A stretch of 57,607 bases of DNA, taken from NCBI GenBank assembly GCA_019244295.1, contig JAFASX010000062.1, positions 1 through 57,607 of the forward strand. Reading direction: 5' to 3'. Positions 9,828 to 23,500 of the stretch are shown here, in pieces. A program made the position numbers and the translations under genes. The notes under the pieces are model-generated. The model made no database searches. It saw only the letters and a program-made list of their open reading frames with translations, and was not told the DNA's origin. Origin of the DNA: Pseudonocardia sp. Its GTDB lineage: Bacteria > Actinomycetota > Actinomycetes > Mycobacteriales > Pseudonocardiaceae. Numbering within the stretch: position 1 is the first letter of the stretch; the number at the start of each line of letters is the position of its first letter.

Positions 9828-12800
9828 TGGCTTCTCCGTATCTCCTGCTGAGCATCGCGAACAGGTCCTCGTCGCTGATCTCGCCGTTTGGCGGCGCGGT
9901 GTCCTTGACGGCGAACGTGGTCTTGATGGGTGCCGCTTGCTCGGTTCCGTCTTCCCACCGCGCCACCAGCGCCCGCATCCGGGCCAAGGCGCTGGTGCGG
10001 GTGAGATCGTCGGCTGGCAGCCGCGCCAGCGCGTCTTCCAGCCGGTCGAGCTCGTCCAACACGGTGCGAGCCTCGTCCTGGCTGGGTGTGAGCTCGGCTA
10101 GTAGGTGGTCCACCAAGACCCTCGGCGACGGGTAGTCGAACACCAGCGTTGGCGGCAGCCGCAGTCCGGTAGCGGCCACGAGCTGGTTGCGCAGGTCCAC
10201 AGCGGTCAGCGAGTCGAAACCCATGTCTCGGAATGCGGTGTCCTGTTCCACCGAGGCCGGGGAGGCAAGACCCAACACGGCCGCAGCCCGGCCACGCACC
10301 AGCTCGGTGATGGCACTGGCGCGCTGCTCCGGAGTCATGCTCGCCAACCGGCGGGCCTGGGTATCCGCCGCGACGCTAACCGCGGTGGCGGCGCGGGTGG
10401 CCGGCGCCAGCTCACGCAACAACGCCGGTAGCGCGCCCCCTCGGGACCGCAGCGCGGCGGTATCTAGCCGCAGCGGGGCAAGGTAGGGCTCGGCGCTGAG
10501 CAGCGCGCGCTCCAGCAGCTCAAGCCCTTCCTCGGTGCGCAGCGGCAGGATGCCCGATCGCGCCATGCGGGCGAAGTCGGCGTCACTGAGATCTTTGGTC
10601 ATCCCGGTGCGTTCCAACCACGGACCCCAGCCCAGCGCCACGGCGGGCAACCCTTCGGCCTGCCGCCACGCCGCGAGGGTGTCCAGGAAGACGTTCGCCG
10701 CCGCGTAGTTGCCCTGCCCCGGCGCGCCCGACACCCCGGACAGCCCGGAGAACAGCACGAACGCCGCCAGATCGAGGTCGCGCGTCAGCTCGTGCAAGTT
10801 CCATGCCGCGTCGACCTTCGGCCGCAGCACGGCGGCCAGCCGCTGCGGGGTGAGTGAGGAGACCAAGCCGTCGTCGAGCACCCCAGCGGCGTGCACCACC
10901 GCCGTCAGGGGGTGTGCCGTCGGGATATCGGCGAGTGCTCGGCGCAGGGCATCCCGATCGGCGGCGTCACAGGCGACCACCGCCACGTCGGCGCCCAGAT
11001 CGGTCAGTTCGGCCCGCAGCTCGGGCATACCCGGGGCGTCTATCCCCCGGCGGCCGAGCAAAAGCAGGTTGCGCATCCCCCGCTCGGTTACCAGGTGCCG
11101 AGCGACGTGCCGACCCAGCACCCCGGTACCGCCGGTGATCAGCACCGTCCCCGCCGGATCCCAGCGTCTCGGCATGGTGAGCACGATCTTGCCGATATGC
11201 CGGGCGAGGCTCATGTGGCGGAAGGCGTCCGGTGCGTGTCGTACGTCCCAGCTGGTTACCGGCAGGGTGTGCACGACGCCGGATTCGGCGAGTTCGATCA
11301 GTTCCCGCAGCATCTGCCGCACCCGGTCAAGGTCGACGTCGCCGAGGTCGTACGCGTGGTAGCGCACGTCGCCCAGGGTGGCCGGGTCGCGCCGGTCGGC
11401 CTTGCCCATCTCCAGGAACCGCCCGCCCGGAACGAGCAGCCGCAACGACGCGTCGAGCAGCTCACCGGTCAGCGAGTTGAGTACCACGTCCATACCGCGC
11501 CCGCCGCTGGCCGTCCGGAACACGGCCTCGAAATCGGTCGTGCGGGAAGACCCGATGTGGTCATTGGCGACACCGAGTGAGCGCAGCACGTCCCACTTGC
11601 CCTCGCTGGCCGTGGCGTAGACGTCCGCGCCCAGGTGCCGAGCGAGTTGGATCGCCGCCATCCCTACCCCACCGGCGCCGGCGTGCACAAGCACGGCGTC
11701 ACCGGGCCCGACCCCGCCGAGGTCAACCAAACCGTAGTAGGCGGTGAGATAGACCAGCGCGAACGAAGCGGCTTCCTCGTCGCTCCACCCGCCGGGCACC
11801 TTGGCGATGCTGCGCTCGTCCACCAGGGCGTAGGTACCGAAGGCGGGGCTGACCATGCCGAAGACCCGGTCGCCCGGTCGCACCTCGGTGACGTCGGGTC
11901 CGACCTCGGTGACGATCGCGACGGCCTCCGCGCCGTAGAAATCGTCATCCCGGGGAGCCAGCCCGAGCGAGTTGAACACGTCGAGGAAGTTGAGCCCGGC
12001 CGCGACGATCCGCAGCGCGACCGCGCGACCGCCCAGCTGTGTCAGCGGCTCCGGGAGTGGCACCAGGGTGAGGTTCTCCAGACTGCCCTTCTGAGTGCTG
12101 CCCAGCCGCCACGGCATCCCGATCGGCGGGACAAGCGCGCGGCCATCACCGAGTCGAGGCACATAGACCACATAGACGGAGCCCGCGCCGTCGCGGGCGC
12201 GGACCGCGATGGCCGGCTCCGCGCCCGCGACGGCGCGGGCGACCAGCTCAGGCAGATCCGGGCGTTCCACGCGTTCGTCGGCGGTCGGCGGCAGATCGAC
12301 CAGAACGATCTGGTCGGGGTTCTCCGACTGCGCCGAGCGCACCAACCCCCACACCGCGCCAGCCGCCGGGTCGGGCCGCTCCCCAACATCGACGGCCACC
12401 GCTCCCCGTGTCACCACGGCTAGCCGAGTCTCCAGCGGCTCAGGTTCGGCCAGCCAACTCTGCACAGCGGCGAGGACAGCGGCGGTCGCCCGGTGGGTCG
12501 CGGCGGCCAGGTCTTCGTATGGATCGGTGGGTGGCACAGTGAACACCCGCACCGGCATTGAGGCGGCGGACGTGTCCGGCCCGGTGGGCCGCCACCGCAA
12601 AGCGAGGGTGGAACCGGAGCCTCGACCGCCGACTAGCGACCCGGCCGCGAGCGGGCGCAGCACCAACCGATCAACCGAGCACAGTACGACACCATCCGGC
12701 CCGGTCACGGTGACCGCGACCGCTCCCCTGCCATCGGGGGTAACCCGTGCCCGCGCCGAGGTGGCCCCGGTGGCCGATGCCACGACACCGGTCCAGGCGA

Positions 12801-15800
12801 AAGGCAGCAGTGCACCGCTGTCCGCCGTCGCCGGGCCGAGGTCGGTGCGGACACCCAGCACGTGCAGCGCCGCGTCCAGCAGCGCGGGATGTACCTGGAA
12901 TCCGGTCGCGGGAGCGACGCTGATGTCGAGCTCGATGTCGGCGAACAATTCGATGCCGCTACGCCACGCGCGTCGGCAAGCCCGGAAAGCCGGGCCGTAG
13001 TCCAGACCAGCCTCGGCCAGGATCGTGTACAGCGTTTCGCGGTCGATCTCCTCAGCGTCCGGACCAGGATCGGTAGTGAGTCCGGGCGCATCACGCTGGG
13101 TTGGGGCGGCCGTGACCAGGCCGGCCGCGTGCGGCACCCAGTCCTGCCCGTCGGGCGCGCCGTCGGGCAGCGAGTGGATGCGGACAGTGCGTTCGCCCTC
13201 GGGGCCGGGGGCGTCCACGGTTACCTGGACCCGGACCGCCTGGTCGGCGGGGATCACCAGCGGGGTCTCCAACGTCAGCTCAGCCAGTTGCCGGCAGCCA
13301 ACGCGCGCGCCAGCGGTGAGCGCGAAATCAACGAGCGCGGCACCCGGCACAATCACCGCGCCGAGTACCGCGTGGTCAGCGAGCCAGGGTTGGGTATCGG
13401 CGGACAGCAGCCCGCTGAGCATCAGCCCCCCCGTCGCGGGCAGCTCGACCACTACGCCGAGCAACGGATGCCTGGCCGGTCGCAGGCCGGCGCCGCCGCC
13501 GGGGGCGTTTGCCGGGCTCGCCCAGTAGCGAGTGTGTTGGAAGCGGTAGGTGGGTAGATTGAAGTGCCGCCGCCGCACGCCGTCGAAGGCCGGTTCCCAG
13601 GACACCGGCACGCCAACCGCGTGCGCGCGGGCCAGCGAGGCAAAGAATCGTTCGGCGCCACCATCATCCCGGCGCAGCGTCTCCAGCGCGACCGCCCGCT
13701 CGTCGCCGGCGTCGACAAATGTTTCTTCCAAGCCCAGCACCAGCACGGGGTGTGGGCTGATTTCGACGAACGTGTGGTAGCCACGTTCCAGAAGAGCCCG
13801 CGTCCCAGCGTCGAAACGCACCGGCTCGCGCAGGTTGTCATACCAGTACGCGGCGGTGAGTTCGCTGGTGTCGAGATCGATACCACGTACGGTGGAGTGG
13901 AACACGACGTCAGTAGCCTGCGGAATAATTTCGTCGAGCGTGCTGAGTAGCTCGTCGCGGACGCTTTCGATGTCAGTGCTGTGCGATGCGTAGTCGACCG
14001 GGATGCGGCGGGAGCGGATCTGCCGTCGTCCGCAGGTTTCGAGCAGTTCGTTGATCGCGGTGGCATCGCCGGAGACGACAGTGGAGCGTGGGCTGTTGGT
14101 GGCGGCGAGGCTGAGCCGGCTGCCCCACGGTTCGACCAGGGTGGTCGTCTCAGCGGCGGGCAGGGCAACCGAAGCCATGCCGCCGCGCCCGCTCAATGCC
14201 AGCAGTGCTTTGCTGCGCAGCGCGACGACGCTGGCGGCGTCGGCCAGGCTGAGCGCGCCGGCGATGTGCGCGGCCGCGATCTCGCCCTGAGAATGCCCGA
14301 GCACCGCGGCGGGCTGGACACCGTGGGCCTGCCAGAGCCGGGCGAGCGCGACTAGCACGGCAAACAGCGCGGGTTGGACCACGTCGACCCGCTCCAGTTC
14401 GGGCGCGCCGTCAATTCCGTTGAGCACGTCGAGCAGCGACCAACCGGTGTGGGGCCGCAGCGCCGCGTCGCATTCGCGCAGCGCATCCCGCATGACCGCG
14501 GACTCCGCGAATAACGCGGTGGCCATCCCCGCCCACTGCGAACCTTGGCCGGGGAAAACGAACACGACTTTGTCCCGGGCGCGGGCGTTGCCTCGCGCCA
14601 CGGTGTCGAGCTCCTCCCCACGCGCCACCGCGTCGAGCCCAGCGAGCAGGTTTTTTCGGTTCGCGCCCAGCACAACAGCCCGGTGGCTGAACCGGGATCG
14701 GGTGGTAGTGACGAAGCACGCGAGTTCGGCCGGTGACCAGTCGCAGCGCTCGGTGAGGGTGTCGCGCAGCGTGGCGGCGCCGGCCACCAGCGCGGCCGCG
14801 GTCTGCGCGGACAGCACCAGCGGTACCAGTGTTTCTTGCTCCAGCCAGGCTTCCCCCACCACGACCGGCTCGTCGTGGCTGGGGTCGTGTTCCAGCACGA
14901 TATGCGCGTTTGTTCCGCTCATGCCGAACGCCGACACTCCCGCCCGGCGCGGCCGCCCGGTCTCGGGCCAGTCGCGTGCCCTGGTGAGCAGCTCGACCGC
15001 GCCGGCCGACCAGTCCACGTGAGTGGAGGGGGCGTCGACGTGCAGGGTGGGGGGAAGGATCCCGCGCCGCAGCGACTCGACCGTTTTGATGACGGCGGCG
15101 ACGCCGGCGGCGGCTTGGGTGTGTCCGATGTTGGATTTGACCGAACCCAGATACAGCGGGGTCTCGCGGTCCTGGCCGTACGTCGCCAGCAGAGCTTGGG
15201 CCTCGATCGGGTCGCCGAGTTTAGTGCCGGTGCCGTGCGCCTCCACCGCGTCCACCTCGGCCGGGGTGAGGCCAGCCTCGGCGAGCGCACGGGTGATCAC
15301 CCGCTGCTGCGACGGCCCATTCGGCGCGGTCAGCCCGTTCGACGCCCCATCCTGATTCACCGCCGAACCGGTCACCACCGCCAGCACCTGATGACCGCGG
15401 CGCCGAGCATCCGACAGCCGTTCGACGACGATCACACCCACACCCTCACCCCAGCCGGTGCCGTCGGCGCTGTCAGAGAAGGACTTGCACAGCCCGTCCG
15501 ACGCCAGCCCGCCCTGTTTGCCGAACTCAACGAACGCCCCAGGAGTGGACATGATCTGGACGCCGCCGGCCAGCGCGATCGAGCACTCCCCCCGCCGCAG
15601 CGCCTGCGCCGCCAAATGCAACGCAACCAGCGAAGAAGAGCAGGCGGTATCGATCGACAGCGCTGGGCCTTCCAGACCGAGCACATACGACACCCGCCCG
15701 GAGATCACGCTCTGCGCGGTACCGGTCAGCAGGTAACCATCGCCGTCGGACGGGTCGGTAGCTCCGGATAGCCGCGAGGCGTAGTCCGGGGTGCCGACCC

Positions 15801-18800
15801 CGAGGAACACCCCGGTGTCACTGCCGCGCAGCGACCGCGGGTCAATCCCGGCGCGCTCCAACGCCTCCCACGAGCATTCGAGCGCTTGGCGCTGTTGCGG
15901 ATCCATCGCGAGCGCCTCACGCGGCGAGATCCGGAAGAACGCCGCGTCGAAATCGGCGGCTCCGTCGATGAAACCGCCCTGCCCAGACAGGTTCGGATCC
16001 CAGCTACGATCGGCCGGGAACGGCCCGATGCCACTACGGCCGGCGTGCACCAGCGCCCATAGGTCCTCCGGTGAGGCCACCCCACCAGGCAGCCGACACG
16101 CCATCCCGACGATCGCGATCGGCTCGTCCGGATCGGCGCTGACGGTTACCTTGGCGGCCGGGGCCTGGTGCTCCCCCAACCCGAGCAGCCCCAACAGGTA
16201 CTCGCGGGTCGCCGCCGGGCTCGGGTGGTCGAACACCACCGTAGCGCTGACCGCGGCCCCAGTCGCCGCCCGCAACGCGGCGCGGAACTCCACCGCGGTC
16301 AGCGAGTCGAAACCCAGTTCCCGGTATGGGCGATCCATCTCGATGGCTTCGGGGTTGGGGAAGCCCAGGACCGCCGCGACCTTTTCGCACACGAGAGCAC
16401 CAACCGCAGGCCGACGTTCCACCAACGGCAACGTGGCCAGCCGCGCCGCGAATGCGCCGCCAGCGGCGCTCTCTGACCGCTCACGTGCCACCGGATCGGG
16501 CGCGGCTGCCGCCACGCCGGCCTCGGGCAGCTCGGCGAACAGCGCGCCGAGCCCAACTGCGTCGAACAGCGCACCGAGCCGGGCCGGCGCGATGTCAGCG
16601 ACGATCGAGTGCGCCACGTCGTTGCCGACCGCTCGGGTCAACGCGGTGATCGCCGCTTCGGGCGCCATCCGGGTCACCCCACGCTGGGCCAGGTAGTCGG
16701 CCTTGGCGTCGTCGGCGGCCATTCCCCCGCCGGCCCAGGGACCCCACGCCACCGAGGTCCCGGGCAGCCCCTCAGCTCGGCGCCACACGACCAGGCCGTC
16801 AAGGTAGGCGTTACCAGCGGCGTATGCGGCCTGTCCGGCCGAACCCCACACCCCGGCGATCGATGAGAACGTGACGAACAAGGCCAGGTCTGACCCCGAC
16901 GTCGCCTCATGGAGATGCCAAACGCCATCGATCTTGACTCGGACCACTGTCTCGAAGCCCTGCCGGTCGGTGTCCAACACCCCGATGTCCGCGACGGTGC
17001 CAGCGGCGTGCACCACACCGCGCAGCGGCGCGCCCGACGCGTGAATCCACTCGACGAGTTGGCGCACCGCACCGCCATCGGTGACATCACATGCGGCCGC
17101 CTCGAGCGTGATACCCGCCTCGGCGCACTCGTGTTCAAGTTCGGCGGTTGGCGCCCGGCCGGATCGGCTAGCCAGCACAATGCGGGTTGGCCGCATGCCA
17201 GTCAGCCATCGAGCGACCCAGGCGCCCAGGCCGCCGGTACCGCCGGTGATCAGCACCGTGCCGCCGCTGAGGTCGGGTGGGTTCCCCGTGCTGCCCGCCG
17301 GGGTGTGCCGGAGGCGGCGGGCGAAAAGACCATCCGGGCGCAGCGCAAGCTCAGGCTCCGCGCCGACGTCGGGGCGCAGCGTGCGCGCCACGTCCGACCA
17401 CGCGGCGCTCGCCCCGGAGAGCGGGAGGTCACGGACACCGCCCCACCGCACCGCGTTCTCCATCGCGGCCACCCGCGCCACACCCCACAGCGCGGTAGCG
17501 CTCGCCGAGCGCAAGTCCCCGGGCTCGGCGGTGGCGGCACCTCGAGTCAGGCAGAACAACGGCGCCCGCACGCCGCTGTCCGCCAGGGCCTGCACCAGCA
17601 CAACGAAACGCCACAGCTCATCGACCGGGCTCACCGACGGTGTCCAGCCGATCAAGCTGACCACTCCGGCGAGCGAGTCACCCTGTGCCTGGCGCACCAA
17701 TTCCGCCGCCACGGCGCGATCGTCCGTGTCCAGCTCGAGGACCACGGCGTCGACCAGCGCGTGGCTAAGCGCGTCGGCCGCAGCGCGGTCACGCGGGTCG
17801 ACCACGATGAGCCACGGCCCGTGAACCGAGGTCTCAGCTGGGTAATCGACCGGAGCCCAGCCAATCTCGTACCGCCAGGAGTCAGCCACCTCGGCGATCG
17901 GGCGTAGCTTCGGACGCGGCCAGAACCGCCGTCGCTGGAACGCGTACGTCGGCAGCTCTACCGGGCGCGGTTCGAGGCCGGTGAACGTCTCGGCCCAGTT
18001 GACGCCCACCCCAGATACCCACAGTCGCGCCGCGCCGGCCAACACGGCCTGGACCTCGGCCTCGTCCCGGCCCAGCGCGGCGACCGTCACGCCGCGGTCG
18101 CCGGCGATCTCAGTGATCACTCCAGACAGCGCGGCCTTCGGTCCGACCTCCACCACCGCGTCCACGCCGCGCTCCAGTAGCGCGGTGATGCCGTCGGCGA
18201 ACCGCACCGTCTGGCACACCTGCCGCACCCAGTATTCGGGATCGGTCAGCTGGTCGACCAGCCCACCGGTCAAGTTGGAGATCACCGGCAGTGACGGCTG
18301 CGCGTAGGTCAAACTCGCCGCGATGGCGCGAAACTCCGTCAGCATCGGCTCCATCAGCACGGAATGGAACGCATGGCTCACCCGCAGCCTGGAGGACTTA
18401 CCGGGCCAAGCCTCGGCGATCGCAACGACCTCAGATTCGGTGCCGGAGATCACCACCGCGTCAGGTCCGTTGACCGCCGCGATCGACACACCCTCGGTCA
18501 GTGCCTCCCGGACGGCGGCCTCGCCGCCGTGCAACGCGACCATCGCCCCGCCCGCCGGTAAGCCACCCATGAGCCGGCCACGCGCCGCGACCAACCGGCA
18601 GGCGTCTGGCAGAGACCACACTCCGGCGAGATAGGCGGCGGTCAGCTCACCGATTGAGTGACCAATCAGCACTTCCGGCCGTACCCTCCACGACTCGAGA
18701 AGCCGGTAGAGCGCTACCTCGAAAGCGAACAGGCTCGGCTGGGTGAACTCGGTACGATCCACCCGCTCATCGGCTAACGCCTCGCGCACTCGTGGGTCGA

Positions 18801-20526
18801 ACTGGTCGAGCACCTCGCCAAACGCGCTCGCGAAGACCGGGAACCGAGCGGCGAGCTGGACGCCCATACCGGGGCGCTGGGCGCCCTGGCCGGAGAACAC
18901 CACTCCAACCCGGCCCTCGCTACCAACCCGACCCCGCACCGGCACGGCCGCCGACAGGTCAGCGCGCGAGGCACCCACCACCACGGCCCGCTCCGGCAGC
19001 GCAGCCCGAGTGGTCACCAATGACCAGCCGATGTCGACCGGATCGGCGTCGATCTCGGCCAATCGCGCCAGGTTCTGGGTTGCGGCGCCCGGATCAGCCC
19101 CCGAGACCACCCACGGCACCACCACGTCCACCGGACGCGCCGAAAGTGGCGGGGTCTCAGTTTCGGGCGCATGCTCGAGAATCACATGCGCGTTCGTGCC
19201 GCTGATTCCAAACGATGACACGCCCGCCCGACGAGGCCGGCCGGTCACCGGCCACGGCCGATGCTCGGTGGCCAGCTCCACGGCACCCGCCGTCCAGTCC
19301 ACGTGCGGGGTGCGTTGCTCAACATGCAACGTGCGCGGTATCTCGGCCCGCCGCAGCGCCTCGACCATCTTGATCACACCGGCCACCCCGGCGGCGGCCT
19401 GGGTGTGCCCGATATTCGACTTGATCGAGCCTAGATACAGCGGCGTCTCCCGGTGCTGACCATAGGTGGCCAGCAGCGCCTGCGCCTCGATCGGGTCACC
19501 CAGGGCTGTGCCGGTGCCGTGTGCTTCCACCACATCGACGTCCGAGGCCCGCAGACCAGCATCAGCCAGCGCCCGCGCGATCACCCGCCGTTGCGAAGGA
19601 CCATTCGGGGCGGTCAACCCGTTCGAGGCGCCATCGGAGTTCACCGCTGAGCCGGTGACGATGGCCAGTACGCGATGTCCATGGCGGTGGGCGTCCGAGA
19701 GGCGCTTCACCACCAGCACACCGGCGCCCTCGCCCCAGTTGGTGCCATCGGCCCCGTCAGCGAATGCCTTGCACCGCCCGTCGGGAGCCAGCCCGCCTTG
19801 GCGGGCGAACTCTTCGAACGCGGCCGGGGTGGACATCACCGTCACCCCGCCGGCCAAGGCCAGCGAGCACTCACCGCGCCGTAGCGCCTGCATCGCCAGG
19901 TGCAGTGCCACCAGGGACGACGAACAGGCGGTGTCCACCGACATCGCCGGGCCTTCCAGACCAAGCACGTAGGAGACCCGGCCGGACAAGACCGAGGCGA
20001 TGTTGCCGGTCGCGGCGTGCCCAATCGCGTCCGCGCCATCGGCCGATACCGCGAGCAACGCCGGGTAGTCTTGGCCGTTGGTGCCCAGGAACACCCCGGT
20101 GTCTGAACCGTGCAGTCGGGACACGTCCAGCCCCGCGTGCTCCAAGGCTTCGTAGGCGCACTCCAGCGCCAGTCGCTGCTGGGGATCCATCGCAAACGCC
20201 TCACGCGGTGAAATCCCGAAGAATCCGGGGTCGAACTCGTCCACGCCGCGCAGGAACCCACCGACCGGCAGCGAGCCCGACGCCGAGGAGAACCCATGAA
20301 GGTCCCAACCACGCTCAGCGGGGAACTCGGTCATCGCGTCGGCCCCGGCGGCCACCAGATCCCACAGGCCGGCCGCGGAGGTCACCCCGCCGGGGAATCG
20401 GCAGGAAATCCCGATGATCGCGATCGGTTCCCGCGCCTGGGCGTGAACATGGTTGAGGCGCTGGCGGGTGTCCCGAAGCTCGGTGGTGACCTTCTTGAGG
20501 TACTCCAGCATCTTGTGGTCCGTCAT
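9817..20526 (-). CDS. Type I PKS, two modules: KS-AT-KR-ACP and KS-AT-DH-ER-KR-ACP
   Basis: A 3,569-aa protein adding two units. The N-terminal docking helix ([19 protein letters not shown]) leads to module 8, with a malonyl-type AT (GHSIGE, HAFH) and an A-type KR (no [11 protein letters not shown] present). Module 9 has a methylmalonyl-type AT (GHSQGE, YASH), a DH with [10 protein letters not shown] and LLDAALH, an ER with [12 protein letters not shown], a B-type KR (VLDDG), and an ACP ([11 protein letters not shown]). The C-terminus is a docking segment ending [23 protein letters not shown] lies just before the ATG, and the gap to the upstream PKS gene is 59 bp. The stop overlaps the next start, so the genes are one transcription unit. 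In the module 9 KR the Ser 13 residues before the catalytic Tyr is Gly (FSGLSG). Confidence 0.95.
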   Translation of the reverse strand: MTDHKMLEYLKKVTTELRDTRQRLNHVHAQAREPIAIIGISCRFPGGVTSAAGLWDLVAAGADAMTEFPAERGWDLHGFSSASGSLPVGGFLRGVDEFDPGFFGISPREAFAMDPQQRLALECAYEALEHAGLDVSRLHGSDTGVFLGTNGQDYPALLAVSADGADAIGHAATGNIASVLSGRVSYVLGLEGPAMSVDTACSSSLVALHLAMQALRRGECSLALAGGVTVMSTPAAFEEFARQGGLAPDGRCKAFADGADGTNWGEGAGVLVVKRLSDAHRHGHRVLAIVTGSAVNSDGASNGLTAPNGPSQRRVIARALADAGLRASDVDVVEAHGTGTALGDPIEAQALLATYGQHRETPLYLGSIKSNIGHTQAAAGVAGVIKMVEALRRAEIPRTLHVEQRTPHVDWTAGAVELATEHRPWPVTGRPRRAGVSSFGISGTNAHVILEHAPETETPPLSARPVDVVVPWVVSGADPGAATQNLARLAEIDADPVDIGWSLVTTRAALPERAVVVGASRADLSAAVPVRGRVGSEGRVGVVFSGQGAQRPGMGVQLAARFPVFASAFGEVLDQFDPRVREALADERVDRTEFTQPSLFAFEVALYRLLESWRVRPEVLIGHSIGELTAAYLAGVWSLPDACRLVAARGRLMGGLPAGGAMVALHGGEAAVREALTEGVSIAAVNGPDAVVISGTESEVVAIAEAWPGKSSRLRVSHAFHSVLMEPMLTEFRAIAASLTYAQPSLPVISNLTGGLVDQLTDPEYWVRQVCQTVRFADGITALLERGVDAVVEVGPKAALSGVITEIAGDRGVTVAALGRDEAEVQAVLAGAARLWVSGVGVNWAETFTGLEPRPVELPTYAFQRRRFWPRPKLRPIAEVADSWRYEIGWAPVDYPAETSVHGPWLIVVDPRDRAAADALSHALVDAVVLELDTDDRAVAAELVRQAQGDSLAGVVSLIGWTPSVSPVDELWRFVVLVQALADSGVRAPLFCLTRGAATAEPGDLRSASATALWGVARVAAMENAVRWGGVRDLPLSGASAAWSDVARTLRPDVGAEPELALRPDGLFARRLRHTPAGSTGNPPDLSGGTVLITGGTGGLGAWVARWLTGMRPTRIVLASRSGRAPTAELEHECAEAGITLEAAACDVTDGGAVRQLVEWIHASGAPLRGVVHAAGTVADIGVLDTDRQGFETVVRVKIDGVWHLHEATSGSDLALFVTFSSIAGVWGSAGQAAYAAGNAYLDGLVVWRRAEGLPGTSVAWGPWAGGGMAADDAKADYLAQRGVTRMAPEAAITALTRAVGNDVAHSIVADIAPARLGALFDAVGLGALFAELPEAGVAAAAPDPVARERSESAAGGAFAARLATLPLVERRPAVGALVCEKVAAVLGFPNPEAIEMDRPYRELGFDSLTAVEFRAALRAATGAAVSATVVFDHPSPAATREYLLGLLGLGEHQAPAAKVTVSADPDEPIAIVGMACRLPGGVASPEDLWALVHAGRSGIGPFPADRSWDPNLSGQGGFIDGAADFDAAFFRISPREALAMDPQQRQALECSWEALERAGIDPRSLRGSDTGVFLGVGTPDYASRLSGATDPSDGDGYLLTGTAQSVISGRVSYVLGLEGPALSIDTACSSSLVALHLAAQALRRGECSIALAGGVQIMSTPGAFVEFGKQGGLASDGLCKSFSDSADGTGWGEGVGVIVVERLSDARRRGHQVLAVVTGSAVNQDGASNGLTAPNGPSQQRVITRALAEAGLTPAEVDAVEAHGTGTKLGDPIEAQALLATYGQDRETPLYLGSVKSNIGHTQAAAGVAAVIKTVESLRRGILPPTLHVDAPSTHVDWSAGAVELLTRARDWPETGRPRRAGVSAFGMSGTNAHIVLEHDPSHDEPVVVGEAWLEQETLVPLVLSAQTAAALVAGAATLRDTLTERCDWSPAELACFVTTTRSRFSHRAVVLGANRKNLLAGLDAVARGEELDTVARGNARARDKVVFVFPGQGSQWAGMATALFAESAVMRDALRECDAALRPHTGWSLLDVLNGIDGAPELERVDVVQPALFAVLVALARLWQAHGVQPAAVLGHSQGEIAAAHIAGALSLADAASVVALRSKALLALSGRGGMASVALPAAETTTLVEPWGSRLSLAATNSPRSTVVSGDATAINELLETCGRRQIRSRRIPVDYASHSTDIESVRDELLSTLDEIIPQATDVVFHSTVRGIDLDTSELTAAYWYDNLREPVRFDAGTRALLERGYHTFVEISPHPVLVLGLEETFVDAGDERAVALETLRRDDGGAERFFASLARAHAVGVPVSWEPAFDGVRRRHFNLPTYRFQHTRYWASPANAPGGGAGLRPARHPLLGVVVELPATGGLMLSGLLSADTQPWLADHAVLGAVIVPGAALVDFALTAGARVGCRQLAELTLETPLVIPADQAVRVQVTVDAPGPEGERTVRIHSLPDGAPDGQDWVPHAAGLVTAAPTQRDAPGLTTDPGPDAEEIDRETLYTILAEAGLDYGPAFRACRRAWRSGIELFADIELDISVAPATGFQVHPALLDAALHVLGVRTDLGPATADSGALLPFAWTGVVASATGATSARARVTPDGRGAVAVTVTGPDGVVLCSVDRLVLRPLAAGSLVGGRGSGSTLALRWRPTGPDTSAASMPVRVFTVPPTDPYEDLAAATHRATAAVLAAVQSWLAEPEPLETRLAVVTRGAVAVDVGERPDPAAGAVWGLVRSAQSENPDQIVLVDLPPTADERVERPDLPELVARAVAGAEPAIAVRARDGAGSVYVVYVPRLGDGRALVPPIGMPWRLGSTQKGSLENLTLVPLPEPLTQLGGRAVALRIVAAGLNFLDVFNSLGLAPRDDDFYGAEAVAIVTEVGPDVTEVRPGDRVFGMVSPAFGTYALVDERSIAKVPGGWSDEEAASFALVYLTAYYGLVDLGGVGPGDAVLVHAGAGGVGMAAIQLARHLGADVYATASEGKWDVLRSLGVANDHIGSSRTTDFEAVFRTASGGRGMDVVLNSLTGELLDASLRLLVPGGRFLEMGKADRRDPATLGDVRYHAYDLGDVDLDRVRQMLRELIELAESGVVHTLPVTSWDVRHAPDAFRHMSLARHIGKIVLTMPRRWDPAGTVLITGGTGVLGRHVARHLVTERGMRNLLLLGRRGIDAPGMPELRAELTDLGADVAVVACDAADRDALRRALADIPTAHPLTAVVHAAGVLDDGLVSSLTPQRLAAVLRPKVDAAWNLHELTRDLDLAAFVLFSGLSGVSGAPGQGNYAAANVFLDTLAAWRQAEGLPAVALGWGPWLERTGMTKDLSDADFARMARSGILPLRTEEGLELLERALLSAEPYLAPLRLDTAALRSRGGALPALLRELAPATRAATAVSVAADTQARRLASMTPEQRASAITELVRGRAAAVLGLASPASVEQDTAFRDMGFDSLTAVDLRNQLVAATGLRLPPTLVFDYPSPRVLVDHLLAELTPSQDEARTVLDELDRLEDALARLPADDLTRTSALARMRALVARWEDGTEQAAPIKTTFAVKDTAPPNGEISDEDLFAMLSRRYGEANAE
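10105..16130 (-). other. PKS module 9: KS-AT(methylmalonyl)-DH-ER-KR(B)-ACP
   Basis: KS Cys near 15645; [14 protein letters not shown] near 14290 and VDYASHS near 13988; [12 protein letters not shown] near 13358 and LLDAALH near 12875; ER with [17 protein letters not shown] near 11965 and [14 protein letters not shown] loop TGGTGVLGR near 11122 and VLDDG; ACP Ser in [11 protein letters not shown] near 10210. The ER has Ala at the position that is Tyr in module 5. Predicted: fully reduced methyl-branched unit. Confidence 0.87.
16190..20434 (-). other. PKS module 8: KS-AT(malonyl)-KR(A)-ACP
   Basis: KS Cys near 19930; AT GHSIGE near 18650 and SHAFHS near 18370; KR loop [10 protein letters not shown] near 17242, with no LDD and with Trp in AGVWGSAGQ, so A-type; ACP Ser in [11 protein letters not shown] near 16302. 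Its AT is strikingly like that of module 5. Confidence 0.86.
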
Positions 20527-20585
20527 CGAAGCCTCCCCCGGCGGGCGCGCCTGCCGCGTCCCTCAGGATTTGGGTCAACCACAGG

Positions 20586-23500
20586 TCACAGACCCAGTTC
20601 GTTGTCGATGAAGTCGTACAGTTCTTCCGCGCCCGCTCCGTTTAGCGACGCGGCGGGCGCCCGCGCACCGACCGCGGAAGCTCGGCGGGACAACACGGCC
20701 CGTAGCCGCTCCACCAGCAGGTCGCGCTCGTTTGATCCGGCGTCGATCCGCATCAGGTCTGCTTCCAGGCGGTTGATGTCTTCGACCAGCTGGGCAATCG
20801 GGTCGGCCGCCGCCGGTATCAGCTGCGCGCCCAGATATTCGACCAGGGCGGTGACGCTTGGATGGTCATAGATCAGGCTGGCCGGCAGGGTCAGCCCGGT
20901 AACCCCGGCGAGCATGTTGCGCAGATCCACCGCGGTCAACGAGTCGAAGCCCAGCTCACGGAACGGGGTGCGGTCGCTCACCTGGTCGAAGCGGGAATGG
21001 CCGAGGACCGCCGCCACCTGGCTTCGAACGAGGACTCGCAGCTTGCGCCGCTGTTCGTCGGCGGACAGTCCGGCGAAGCCGTCAAATAGTCCGCTCGATG
21101 TGCCATCCTGGGTCGCGGTATGCGCTACCGCGTCGGCCAGTGCGCGCACCTCGGGCAGGTGTTCCACCAGCGCGCGGTGCGGGCCGCGCAGCAGTCCGGC
21201 CCCGTAACGCTCCCACTCCAGGTCGGCGACCAGCACATGGGTGTCGTTGGCGGTGATCGCCGCCTCCAGGGCCGCGACGGCGCTGGCCACCGGCAGCGGG
21301 TGGACACCGCCGCGCCGCATGCGTTCGACGACGCCCGGCCCGGCCATGCCGTCGCCCTGCCAGGGCCCCCACGCCACTGAAGTAGCCGGTAGGCCGTGCT
21401 GGCGGCGGACCTCGGCGAATGCGTCGAGGAAGGCGTTGGCCGCCGCGTAATTGGCTTGTCCGGCCGCGCCGAAGGTGCCGGCGAGGGAGGAGAACAGCAC
21501 GAACGCGTCGAGCTCACAGTGCGTGGTCAGCTCGTGCAGGTGCTGCGCGCCCTGTTTTTTCACGGCTAGCACGGTATGGAGCCGTTGCGGGGTGAGCGAG
21601 TCGACCGTCCCGTCGTCGAGTACTCCAGCGGCGTGCACCACGGCCGTCAGCGGGGCGTCTACCGGGACCTCCTTGATGACCCGCGCGACGGCTTCCCGAT
21701 CGGTGACATCGCAGGCGGTGATCGTGACCCGCGCGCCGAGCGCGGTCAGCTCCGCCGCCAGCTCCGCCGCGCCGTCGGCGTCCTCGCCGCGGCGGCTGGT
21801 GAGCACCAGGTGAGCGGCACCAAGGGTGGCGAATCGGCGGGCGACGGCGGCCCCGAGCGCGCCCGTGCCGCCGGTAATGAGCACCGTGCCCGACGGTGCC
21901 CATGAACCGGACGAGCCGCCTGAGACCAGCGGGGCGTGAGTCACCCGCCGAGCTAGCACACCGGTGGTGCGCAGCGCGAGCTGGTTCGCCGGATACCCAC
22001 CGGCCAGGACGGCGGCGAGGCGACCGGCGATGCGTTCGTCGAGGGTGTCAAGGTCACCGGTGGACCAACCGCTGGCCGGGAGATCCACCAAACCGCCCCA
22101 CCGGTCGGGGTGCTCGTGCGCGATGCTGGCGCCAAGACCCCACAGCTGGTGCTGCGCCGGGTCGCCGACCGGGTCGCCGGCGCCGACCGCCCCGGCGGTG
22201 GCCAGCCACAGCGGAGCACCGATTCCCGCGTCGCCGAGCGCTTGGACCAGCGCCAAGCCGTATCCGAACCAGTCGTCATCTGAATGAGCGTCCACGTCAC
22301 CGATAGCCAGCAACGAGAGCACCCCGGCGACCGGCCGGTCGGCTACATGGTTGCGCAGGCGTTCGGTCAGCGTGGCGCGGTCGTCCCCAGGTCTGACCAG
22401 CACCAGGCTGATCCGCGCGCCGAGCGCGCGCAGCGCACGCCCAAGCGGGCTTTCCGCGATCTCCCCGGCGTGCGCGCCGCCGGTGACCAGCAGCCACTCC
22501 CCTGTCACGCGCGGGGTTTGCTCACCGGTCACCGGGATCCACTCGACGCGGTAGCGCAGTGCGTCCAGCTCGGCCTCGTCCAGCTTCCGGCGCCGCCAGC
22601 GGGCAAGCGCGGGAACGACGTCCCGCAACGGGACGCTCGGATCCAGGTCCAGCTCGGCGGCCAGAGCCATGGCGTCCTGGCCGTCCACGGCTGTCCAGAA
22701 ACACGAGCTGGCTGGGTCGCTGCTGGCTGCCGGGGCCGCCAGCTCCGGCCAGAATCGCTGTGTCTGGAAAGCGTAGGTGGGTAGCGTGACCCGGCGGGCA
22801 TCGCCGTCGGGGAAGACCTGTGCCCAGGCGACCGGGAAGCCGCCGGTGTGCAGGCCCGCCGCCGCGCGCAGCATCTGTTCCTGCTCGTCGACACCGGTGC
22901 GCATGGACGCGACGACCGTGTGCTGGCCGTCCGGGAGCGTTTCGCGGGCGGGCGCGGCGAGCGCGGAGCTCGGTCCCACTTCCAGGAACCCGGTGACGCG
23001 CTGCTCAGCGAGCTGGCGCACCCCGTCGGCGAACCGGACGGTCGCCCGCACTTGGCGCACCCAATAGTCCGGATCGTGCAGCTCGTCGCCGGTGGCCAGC
23101 TCGCCGGTGACGTTGGAAACCAGGCCGATCTTCGGTTCGGCGTAGTCGATCTGGGCGGCCACTTCGGCGAATCCCGCGAGCATCGGGTCCAGCAACGAGG
23201 AGTGGAACGCTCGAGCGACCCGCAGGCGCTTAGTCGAGCGGCCCATCGCCTCGAAGCGGGCCGCCAGCGCGAGCACCGCGTCCTGGCGCCCGCTCAGCAC
23301 GACGGAGTCCGGGCCGTTGACCGAGGCGAGGTCGACACCGGTTCCCGCCAGGCACGCCAGTGCTTCAGACTCGCTGGCCCGCACCGACACCATCGCCCCC
23401 TCGGCCGGCAGTTCCTGCATCAGCCGGCCCCTGGCCGCGACCAGCCGCGCGGCATCGGGCAGCGAGAACACCCCTGCTACGTGCGCGGCGATCAGCTCGC

